Source: Candidatus Saccharimonadota bacterium
GTDB taxonomy: Bacteria; Patescibacteriota; Saccharimonadia; Saccharimonadales; Saccharimonadaceae
Length of the DNA: 15,102 bases
Assembly: GCA_900556885.1 (NCBI GenBank)
Contig: UNSQ01000016.1
Span: 1-15,102 of the forward strand
Direction of reading: 5' to 3'
Shown: positions 7,646 to 13,267 of the stretch, in pieces
Layout: each line of letters opens with the position of its first letter
Numbering within the stretch: the first letter of the stretch is position 1
Made by a program: the position numbers and the translations under genes
The notes under the pieces: generated by a model
Told to the model about the DNA's origin: nothing
The model's input: the letters and a program-made list of their open reading frames with translations, nothing else
Databases searched by the model: none

Positions 7646-7718
7646 TAGCCAACTATCCTCTTTTTTACTTTAGCACAGGCATCTGAAAAATTGCTTAAAG
7701 CACCCCATCCAAAATCGC

Positions 7719-8711
7719 CTAGTCGCCACAACGAATGACAATTTTAGCACCATCTCCCGCTACAACCTTACATTTACCGCCAACCGGATACGTGAACTTC
7801 GGATCAGTGTGACCAAAATCAAGATTGACCACCACTGGAATTTTTGGATCGATGTTCTTTGAAAGAATAATGTCGCTAATCATGCCGTCGGTCGCCCGAG
7901 ATTCACCCTGAAAACGCCCAACCAAAATTGCTTTTACTTGACGAAAGAAAGGCTGCTGCATTAAAGATTGAATATTTCGTTCAACTGTTTCAGGGATTGA
8001 ATCATAGCTATCGTCTTCAATACACAAAATAATATCACCTTCAATTTTCGGAAAATATTCCGTACCGTTCAACAGATTCAAGCTACAAAGATTACCGCCA
8101 ATCATTATTCCTTCAGCCGATCCGCCCTGCACGACTCGCGGCCCATTATTTTTCAAAGCTTGGCGCGGCGAAGTTTCGTCATAATTCCACGGAAAATCGT
8201 AAAATATCTCCGATTGTTGAACAACAAATTCTGCTGGCTGATCTGAAAGCAAACACAGCCGAAAATACTCCAACGAATAATTAGCTTCTGGCAGCAAACC
8301 AAAACAATAGAAATTTGGCATCGCATAAGTCACCAGCCCAGTTTTTGCCAAAATCGCGTGATTGAGAACGGTGATATCAGAAAAGCCACCAAAAATCTTC
8401 GGATTGTCTTTAATAATTTGCCAGTTAATTTTGCCTAACAACTGATTTGAATTAAACCCGCCGATAGCCGCCAAAACACATTTCACATTACTGTCCACAA
8501 ACGCTTCGTGTAAATCTTCAACCTTTTCGTCGTCCGTCGGGCAGCCTCGCTGACTCCGGGAAAAAGCATTTTTACTAAACGAAACACTTAGTCCAAGTGA
8601 CTCTAACGCCGCTTTCGCTCGATCTAAAACTCTTTCATCAATATCACTTGCTGAGCGCGCTGATGCAACTACTCTAATTTCATCACCTGGCTTTAATTTA
8701 TCTGGTATCAT
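7719..8711 (-). CDS. S66 family peptidase (LD-carboxypeptidase / MccF-like), under a His attenuator
   Basis: A 330-residue serine peptidase of family S66. It opens with LKPGDEIRVVA and carries the Ser-Glu-His triad as S111 in FGGFSDIT, E232 in LCIEDDSYD and H301 in LDFGHTDP. The length is normal for the family. Members either remove the terminal D-amino acid from murein tetrapeptides (LdcA) or, as MccF, cleave the amide in microcin C-type aminoacyl-nucleotide inhibitors of tRNA synthetases. GGFSDIT and the long EDD loop do not decide between these. The ATG at 8711 follows an AAGGAAA site. Its only visible promoter is upstream of a histidine leader peptide and terminator (8740-8848), so expression should rise when charged tRNA-His is scarce. 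That control and the two upstream hisS genes make the MccF-like or a peptide-scavenging reading more attractive, but only as inference. Confidence 0.88.
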   Translation of the reverse strand: MIPDKLKPGDEIRVVASARSASDIDERVLDRAKAALESLGLSVSFSKNAFSRSQRGCPTDDEKVEDLHEAFVDSNVKCVLAAIGGFNSNQLLGKINWQIIKDNPKIFGGFSDITVLNHAILAKTGLVTYAMPNFYCFGLLPEANYSLEYFRLCLLSDQPAEFVVQQSEIFYDFPWNYDETSPRQALKNNGPRVVQGGSAEGIMIGGNLCSLNLLNGTEYFPKIEGDIILCIEDDSYDSIPETVERNIQSLMQQPFFRQVKAILVGRFQGESRATDGMISDIILSKNIDPKIPVVVNLDFGHTDPKFTYPVGGKCKVVAGDGAKIVIRCGD

Positions 8712-8739
8712 ATATTTCCTTTTCTAAAATTAATCAATC

Positions 8740-8759
8740 AAAAAACCTCCCGCAGGAGG
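8740..8759 (-). terminator. Intrinsic terminator of the His attenuator (3:4 hairpin)
   Basis: The minus strand reads CCTCC-TGCG-GGAGG followed by six T. The 5-bp GC-rich stem (8755-8759 with 8746-8750) and T run end 28 bases before the S66 peptidase start. It is the premature terminator in the attenuator and the only one between the leader promoter and the gene. Confidence 0.85.
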
Positions 8760-8787
8760 CATACCACAACAACAAAACACCTCCTGT

Positions 8788-8832
8788 CTACACGTGGAGA
8801 TGATGGTGATGTTGCAAAAATAATTTCGTCAT
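8788..8832 (-). CDS. Histidine leader peptide, 14 residues
   Basis: ATG at 8832 to TAG at 8788-8790 encodes MTKLFLQHHHHLHV, with five histidines in 14 residues and four in a row (CAT CAC CAT CAT, then CAC at codon 13). It resembles the HisL-type leader peptides of enterobacterial his operons in length, basic start and His run. There is no ribosome site, and the -10 box ends 7 bases before the ATG, so it is probably translated from a leaderless transcript. Ribosomes should stall on the His codons when charged tRNA-His is low. The peptide itself probably has no other function. Confidence 0.88.
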   Translation of the reverse strand: MTKLFLQHHHHLHV

Positions 8833-8839
8833 GTAACCT

Positions 8840-8848
8840 ATTATACCA
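8840..8848 (-). promoter_or_regulatory. Extended -10 promoter of the His leader / S66 peptidase transcript
   Basis: The minus strand reads TGGTATAAT, a TGn extension with a perfect -10, ending 7 bases before the leader ATG. A weak TTCCTT sits 17 bp upstream as a possible -35. The expected start is at or one base before the ATG. Confidence 0.65.
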
Positions 8849-8872
8849 AAGATTGATTCAATAAGGAAATAG

Positions 8873-8916
8873 GCGGTAACCTCGCTTGATTATGTAATCA
8901 AAAGCGAGGTTACCGC
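8873..8916 (-). terminator. Long near-perfect inverted repeat after the hisS pair, probable terminator
   Basis: GCGGTAACCTCGCTT and its complement enclose a further GATTA/TAATC stem, giving about 20 bp broken only by a two-base bulge and a 2-base loop. It begins 16 bases after the hisS stop at 8933. The following minus-strand bases (CTATTTCCTTATT) are T-rich but not a clean T tract, so it may act as a weak terminator, an RNA-stabilising hairpin or a protein site. Confidence 0.55.
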
Positions 8917-8932
8917 AGCTGATAGGGACGAG

Positions 8933-10204
8933 TCAGCCAAGGATAGTCAACACTCGGCCGAGCAACTGCTCGGAACCACGAGTGGACACAACCCTGCCAT
9001 CAATGACTTCAACCATCGCGTCGAAAGCACGATGCTTGAAGTAGGAAGTGATGTCGCCGACAACTACCCCTCCAAGAGAGACGTAGTCAGCGGAGATTCC
9101 AGCCTGTCGCAGACGCATGACAGCATCAACGGAAGCCTTCATGCCATACTGTTCTCGAGAGACAACCAAAACCTTCTCGGGGATTTTGATGTCTTCAATC
9201 ATGTGCAGCATAGTCATTGCGGTCAAGATTCGCTCCAGACCAAACGCCATGCCAACAGCAGGCTCCGGCTTGTCGCCGAACTTACCAACGAGGTTGTCAT
9301 AACGACCGCCACCCAACACTGCTCCAACCGGAACAGAAGTGATGACACCTTCGAGAATAAACCCCGTATAGTAGTCAGCACCCCTCGCCAGCGTCAGGTC
9401 GACAGACGTCTTGCCAAGGATAGAGTCAGGCACCATCTCAAGGATAGTGCGAAGCTCATCCACAGCAGCAAGACCAGTTTCGGAAAAGTTAAGAGCCTGC
9501 TCGACAGCAGACAACTTTTCCAAGGCGTCGATACCATCAAGAAGAATCATCTCAATGATGGTATCGATGACATTGTCTGGCGCACCGTAGTCAACCAGAT
9601 CGCGCCTGATTCCCTCAACTCCCGACTTGGTAACCTTGTCGGAGAAGTCGAGTGCGCGCTGCACCATCAGCACGCCAGCATCATCAAAGACTCCTGCCTT
9701 CTCGGCGATAGCCTTGATAATGCCGCGGTGATTGACACGAATGGTGAAGTCGCTGAAGCCCAACTTAGACAGACCGAAGTGAGCCACGTTGATGACTTCT
9801 GCGTCGGCCGAAAGGCAAGCGTTACCAATGACATCGCCATCACACTGGGTAAATTCACGGAAGTGACCCAGGTCAGGCTTGTCATCACGGAACACAGTCT
9901 CGATCTGGTAGCGCTTGAGCGGACGCGGGATCTCCGGGTGAGACCCAGCAAACCTCGCCAAAGGCACCGTCAGATCATACCGGTTGACGAGCCGTTCACC
10001 CTGCGAGTCCGCAAAAGTAAACAGCAGTTTCTCTCCTTCGCCGTGATGTCCGTTAAACACTTCAGCGTTCTCGAGAATCGGCGTATGCAACGGCTCAAAC
10101 CCGAAGGTTTCGTAGACGCTGCGGATTGTGTCGATGACAGCCTGTCGCCGTCGCATGTCAACACCGAAAATCTCGCTCGTGCCGAGCGGAATATCGTGCT
10201 TCAT
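8933..10204 (-). CDS. hisS: Histidyl-tRNA synthetase, second (divergent) copy
   Basis: A 423-residue class II synthetase. Motif 2 is VFRDDKPDLGHFREFTQCD (R106), the histidine-specific loop is RGADYYTG (274-281) and motif 3 is VGMAFGLERIL (317-327), followed by an anticodon-binding domain ending SEQLLGRVLTILG. All class II signatures look intact, so it is likely active. It differs from its upstream neighbour in the HisA loop (Ala for Leu in RGxDYYTG) and in motif 2 (FRDDKP against YRGERPQKG). That form is more like alphaproteobacterial-style enzymes, a resemblance judged by eye. Its DNA is GC-richer than the surroundings (50% in a sampled 60-base line at 9421), which points to acquisition. It starts 16 bases after the first hisS with an AAAGGAT site, so the two form an operon. 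It could charge an unusual tRNA-His, resist an inhibitor, or act as a HisZ-like paralogue. Confidence 0.9.
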   Translation of the reverse strand: MKHDIPLGTSEIFGVDMRRRQAVIDTIRSVYETFGFEPLHTPILENAEVFNGHHGEGEKLLFTFADSQGERLVNRYDLTVPLARFAGSHPEIPRPLKRYQIETVFRDDKPDLGHFREFTQCDGDVIGNACLSADAEVINVAHFGLSKLGFSDFTIRVNHRGIIKAIAEKAGVFDDAGVLMVQRALDFSDKVTKSGVEGIRRDLVDYGAPDNVIDTIIEMILLDGIDALEKLSAVEQALNFSETGLAAVDELRTILEMVPDSILGKTSVDLTLARGADYYTGFILEGVITSVPVGAVLGGGRYDNLVGKFGDKPEPAVGMAFGLERILTAMTMLHMIEDIKIPEKVLVVSREQYGMKASVDAVMRLRQAGISADYVSLGGVVVGDITSYFKHRAFDAMVEVIDGRVVSTRGSEQLLGRVLTILG

Positions 10205-10220
10205 GACCGGATCCTTTCTA

Positions 10221-11525
10221 CTAGTCGGTCAGTTGAAGAAATTCATCAAGTGTCAGTTCTCGCTTCTCGCCAGAGATCATATTCTGCAGTGTAAATGTTC
10301 CCCGAGACACCTCGTCGGCACCGATTACAATTACCTGCTGAATACCAATCTTATTAGCATACTTAAACTTCTTCTTGATTGTGGTTGATGCAAGAAATGT
10401 ATCAACCAAAATACCACTATTTCGCAAACGACTTGCTAGGTTAAGTGCAGACTTAAACTGGTCATCTGTCAGTGGAACAATCAGCACTTCAGCAATTGAC
10501 TTCTTCTGAGGCTTAACTATACCCTGCTCGACTAGCTGACTAAACAGCCGGGTCAAACCAATAGACACGCCAACCCCAGGAAGTTTTTTGTTGATATAGT
10601 GAGACGCTAAATCATCGTAGCGACCGCCAGAGCATACCGATCCAAGGCGAGGATAATTATCCAGCGTTGTCTCATAAATAGTGCCGGTATAGTAGTCGAG
10701 ACCTCGTGCAATCGTTAGGTCGATCCTGAAATAATTATCAGGAATTCCCATATCACGCATGAGCGATACAACCGACTCAAGCTCCTCAATACCCTTCTGT
10801 AGCTCTAGGCTATCAATTTTGGCGGCACGAAGTGTAGTCAAAATACTGTCCGAGTCACCCTTGGCAAAAATGTACTGATTCAGCAAATCAATCTGATTGG
10901 TATTCATACCAAGCTTTTTCAGCTCAGCGATAAACTCTGTTCGACTGATTTTATCTACCTTGTCAATGACACGCATTACTTCAACCGAAGAACTGCTCAA
11001 TTCAAGATGCTCAATCAATCCAGAGAGAATCTTTCGGTTGCTCACTCGAATAGTGAACTTACCGAAATCAAGTTGCGAAAAAATTGAGTAGATTACTCGT
11101 GGTATTTCTGCATCATACGCAACTGACAACTCCCCTTCACCAATCACATCAATATCACACTGGTAAAACTCGCGGTAACGACCCTTTTGAGGACGCTCTC
11201 CACGGTAAACCTTGGCGATATGAGATCGACGGAATGGAAACGTTAACTCGTTGTAATGATCTGCGACATAGCGGGCCAACGGCACAGTCAGATCAAAACG
11301 CATCGAAATATCCGAATCACCCTTGGTGAATCGATAGATCTGTTTTTCTGTTTCGCCGCCAGCTTTTGCTAGTAGAATCTCGGAACGTTCCAGTACAGGC
11401 GTGTCGATTGGAGTAAACCCAAACGAGCAGTAAGACTCCTCGATAATCCGTTTGATCCTGTCGAATTCAACCTGCATGTCTGGTGTTAATTCCATAAAAC
11501 CAGACATCACTTTCGTGTTGGTCAC
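10221..11525 (-). CDS. hisS: Histidyl-tRNA synthetase, first copy
   Basis: A 434-residue class II synthetase that charges tRNA-His. FDLTVPLARY is at 77-86, motif 2 YRGERPQKGRYREFYQCD is at 107-124 (R108), the histidine loop RGLDYYTG is at 274-281, and motif 3 GVGVSIGLTRLF is at 317-328. A C-terminal anticodon-binding domain follows (EVLIVPLTDDQ onwards). I give the GTG at 11525, preceded by an AAAGGAAAG site. An ATG at codon 7 (MSGFMELTP) is an alternative and lies nearer the usual start of the family. GC is about 40% in a sampled line at 10921, like the bulk of the window, so this is probably the native copy. A strong promoter lies 100 bases upstream, and the GTG sits in the 3' strand of a predicted closing helix of the leader RNA. 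Confidence 0.94.
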   Translation of the reverse strand: MTNTKVMSGFMELTPDMQVEFDRIKRIIEESYCSFGFTPIDTPVLERSEILLAKAGGETEKQIYRFTKGDSDISMRFDLTVPLARYVADHYNELTFPFRRSHIAKVYRGERPQKGRYREFYQCDIDVIGEGELSVAYDAEIPRVIYSIFSQLDFGKFTIRVSNRKILSGLIEHLELSSSSVEVMRVIDKVDKISRTEFIAELKKLGMNTNQIDLLNQYIFAKGDSDSILTTLRAAKIDSLELQKGIEELESVVSLMRDMGIPDNYFRIDLTIARGLDYYTGTIYETTLDNYPRLGSVCSGGRYDDLASHYINKKLPGVGVSIGLTRLFSQLVEQGIVKPQKKSIAEVLIVPLTDDQFKSALNLASRLRNSGILVDTFLASTTIKKKFKYANKIGIQQVIVIGADEVSRGTFTLQNMISGEKRELTLDEFLQLTD

Positions 11526-11606
11526 GAGACTCTTTCCTTTCTTGTAGTCGTTGGCAGCACATCACTCCTAATTGTTAATGTGCTCAAGCCCCTATGGCTT
11601 CGTGAC
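11521..11606 (-). promoter_or_regulatory. Structured 5' leader of hisS with the start codon in its closing helix
   Basis: On the minus strand GTCACGA (11600-11606) can pair perfectly with TCGTGAC (11521-11527), which contains the GTG start. Inside lie a 4-bp hairpin AGCC/GGCT (11587-11590 with 11596-11599) stacked directly on the closing helix, and a 7-bp hairpin AGCACAT/ATGTGCT (11556-11562 with 11578-11584). A 7-bp closing stem around two hairpins resembles a tRNA-like or junction fold. It could mediate translational autoregulation by HisRS. No T-box consensus is present. Structure is seen by eye; function is inferred. Confidence 0.45.
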
Positions 11607-11625
11607 AATTTATGCCACAGGTCGA

Positions 11626-11654
11626 ATATTACTCTCTCTCTTTTGATTTGTCAA
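11626..11654 (-). promoter_or_regulatory. hisS operon promoter
   Basis: On the minus strand a perfect TTGACA (11649-11654) is followed by 17 bp and TAATAT (11626-11631). The start would fall near 11619, giving a leader of about 94 bases that holds the structured element. Confidence 0.65.
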
Positions 11655-11792
11655 GATTTATGTTACATTTTATGATATTATTGCCGTAAAACAGAAAGTA
11701 CACCGTTGCATAGCGCTTAATTTTCAAACCATAATGGTTATTTAATTTTGCTGTAAAATTGACTATTCTACTTTTATTTTTATTGCGCTTGT
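11655..11792. other. AT-rich divergent spacer between the hisS and glycanase promoters
   Basis: No gene is credible here. The stretch holds two small inverted repeats that could be operator sites: AACCAT-A-ATGGTT (11727-11739) and AATTTT-GCTGT-AAAATT (11744-11760). A 77-codon minus-strand frame across it has a composition set by the AT-rich DNA and matches nothing known to me. The full gene-free interval 11526-11831 otherwise contains the two divergent promoters and the hisS leader. Confidence 0.4.
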
Positions 11793-11801
11793 TGTTATAA
11801 T
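11793..11801 (+). promoter_or_regulatory. Extended -10 promoter of the first GH16 gene
   Basis: TGTTATAAT, a TGn extension with a perfect -10, gives a start near 11808 and a leader of about 24 bases carrying an AAGGGGAG ribosome site before ATG 11832. The upstream bases (CTTTTATT ... CGCTT) are shared with the promoter at 13223. Confidence 0.65.
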
Positions 11802-11831
11802 TGGTTTCTAGCATAAATTTAAGGGGAGTGT

Positions 11832-13079
11832 ATGTTAATAAGAAAACGCTTTTTAAATACAAAAGTTAAGATATTAACTGGAATGATAGCTGCTGGACTA
11901 TTCATTGGCGGGTCGCTACTTACCTTGCCAACTGGACAAGCTAAGGGTGTCGTCAGCGATGATTATCCATTAAATGATAGTACTCACTGGAACACAGAAC
12001 CTGTTTGGCGTGATGAGTTTGATGGCACATCGTTAGATAAAGATTCTTGGAATATATACGCCAGCGGATGGGGCGCTAATAACGTCCAAAGCTGCTACAG
12101 TAGGAGCGAAGAGAATGTGAATGTTAAAAACGGCAGTCTAAACTTAGTCGGACTATACAAGCCTGGCGCGCGCTGCACAGGAAATGAAAAAAGCGGCAAC
12201 TTTACCTCTGGATTCGTAGAGACAAAAGGTAAAAAATTTTGGACTTACGGCTACATCGAGGCGCGTATAAAAATGCCAAATAATAAGAGTACTTGGCCTG
12301 GTTTTTGGATGAGTCCTGCAACGAAGGAGTATGGAGACTGGCCTCGCAGTGGTGAAATTGACATCGTAGAAACTAAAGGTTCTAACTTAGATTACGCGGC
12401 AGCAGACGCTCACTGGGGACTTTCAAAATACAATAAGAAACACGCCCAAGGCAAGGATTTGCCAGCTGGATTTAAAGACACCACTCAATGGCACACTTAC
12501 GGCGTAAAATGGACTGAAGGAAAATTGGAATATTACATTGATGGCGTAAAGTTTCACACCGTCAACGGATTCAATCAGCCAAACGCAGCAAACACACCTT
12601 ATGGTCCGTTTGATCAACCATTCTTCCTACGACTTAACTTAGCAATTGGCGGTGACTACATTGATGGTAAAGGCGGTAAATGGTCAAACGCTTACAACGC
12701 CTTAGCTAAATATCCAAAGTCATTCCCGGCAACTATGTCAATCGATTACGTCCGCGTATACGAAAGACGAACAGCTAAGGAAATAAACGTGCCAGATAAC
12801 AATTTGCGCACTCAACTTAATAAAAAATTGTCAACAGTACTTAGTACTAATCGTAAAGACGATCAAAAAATTGCTGACGTAGAGTTAGAAAAATTGACAG
12901 ACCTTAACTTGGATGCAGCCGACAACGCGTCAGAAGCAGATAAGATTCACGATCTAACAGGATTAGAGGCAGCTAAAAACCTTAAGACCTTATCTCTTAA
13001 GAACAACTCTGTCTTCGACCTAAGAGCAGTTTCTAACATCAAATCTCTAAAATCAGTAAACCTAACGATTAATCGCTAA
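11832..13079 (+). CDS. Secreted GH16 glycanase with short internalin-like LRR tail
   Basis: A 415-residue protein. The N-terminus is a signal peptide: basic MLIRKRFLNTKVK, a hydrophobic stretch to about residue 33, and a likely cut after GQA (37). The GH16 fold runs from about 55 to 312, with VWRDEFDG at 58-65 and the catalytic signature GEIDIVE at 174-180 (nucleophile E175, D177, acid/base E180). The domain closes with the usual MSIDYVRVYE. GH16 enzymes cut beta-1,3/1,4-glucans, laminarin, agar and related glycans; the substrate is not determined. After about residue 318 come one to two leucine-rich repeats (LTDLNL, LKTLSLKNN) and then an abrupt stop. It lacks the extra domain, PQ spacer and anchor of its neighbour, so it is probably released, or it may be a shortened duplicate. 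A good AGGGGAG site precedes the ATG. Confidence 0.9.
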   Translation: MLIRKRFLNTKVKILTGMIAAGLFIGGSLLTLPTGQAKGVVSDDYPLNDSTHWNTEPVWRDEFDGTSLDKDSWNIYASGWGANNVQSCYSRSEENVNVKNGSLNLVGLYKPGARCTGNEKSGNFTSGFVETKGKKFWTYGYIEARIKMPNNKSTWPGFWMSPATKEYGDWPRSGEIDIVETKGSNLDYAAADAHWGLSKYNKKHAQGKDLPAGFKDTTQWHTYGVKWTEGKLEYYIDGVKFHTVNGFNQPNAANTPYGPFDQPFFLRLNLAIGGDYIDGKGGKWSNAYNALAKYPKSFPATMSIDYVRVYERRTAKEINVPDNNLRTQLNKKLSTVLSTNRKDDQKIADVELEKLTDLNLDAADNASEADKIHDLTGLEAAKNLKTLSLKNNSVFDLRAVSNIKSLKSVNLTINR

Positions 13080-13098
13080 TTAGCTTAAACGTTTACAG

Positions 13099-13134
13099 AA
13101 AAATTGTCATCTCATTATGGGGTGGCAATTTTTT
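13099..13134 (+). terminator. Intrinsic terminator after the first GH16 gene
   Basis: AAAAATTGTCATCTC pairs with GGGGTGGCAATTTTT through a 15-bp stem with three G-U pairs and a 5-base loop, ending in six T. It lies 20 bases after the stop. The A-rich 5' arm could make it work in both directions. Confidence 0.8.
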
Positions 13135-13222
13135 ATTTCAGCTTAAAACCTCAGTATTCAGCGTTTCCACAGCTCTGTTGTTAAAATAACTACATAATAT
13201 TCTTTACTTTTATTCCGCTTAT

Positions 13223-13231
13223 TGTTACACT
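13223..13231 (+). promoter_or_regulatory. Extended -10 promoter of the second GH16 gene
   Basis: TGTTACACT (TGn plus TACACT) matches the first GH16 promoter in position and flank (TACTTTTATT ... CGCTT), with TTTACT 17 bp upstream as a possible -35. A GGGAG ribosome site follows at 13253-13257, 10 bases before the ATG. Confidence 0.5.
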
Positions 13232-13267
13232 AGCGATGGATAAAAAATATTTGGGAGAAAACAAAAA

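Larger units (their letters stand above)
8740..8832 (-). promoter_or_regulatory. Ribosome-mediated histidine transcription attenuator controlling the S66 peptidase
   Basis: Four RNA segments can be read on the minus strand. Segment 1, CATCTCC (8796-8802), spans leader codons 11-13. Segment 2 is GGAGGTG (8778-8784), or CAGGAGG in its other register (8780-8786). Segment 3 is CCTCCTG (8753-8759) and segment 4 is GGAGG (8746-8750) plus T6. Segments 1:2 pair over 7 bp with one G-U, 2:3 over 7 perfect bp, and 3:4 form the terminator. A ribosome stalled on the His codons masks segment 1, lets 2:3 form and allows read-through. Rapid translation to the UAG just after segment 1 should leave 3:4 free. 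The logic is that of the trp/his attenuators; the target gene is unusual. Confidence 0.85.

Noticed and set aside
7646..7718. Terminator after the S66 peptidase (TGCTTTAAGCA followed by TTTTT on the minus strand)
   Set aside because: The palindrome leaves no room for a loop unless the stem is cut to 3 bp, so I do not call it.
9032..10294. A 420-codon open frame on the plus strand antisense to the second hisS
   Set aside because: It mirrors a GC-rich real gene on the other strand. Its translation has no recognisable motif, and the opposite frame is a full HisRS.
11526..11619. T-box riboswitch in the hisS leader
   Set aside because: I could not find the T-box bulge sequence or a terminator/antiterminator pair; only the simple helices described are present.
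11629..11862. A 77-codon minus-strand frame between hisS and the first GH16 gene
   Set aside because: It overlaps two promoters and the GH16 start, its composition follows the AT-rich DNA, and it has no ribosome site that I can see.
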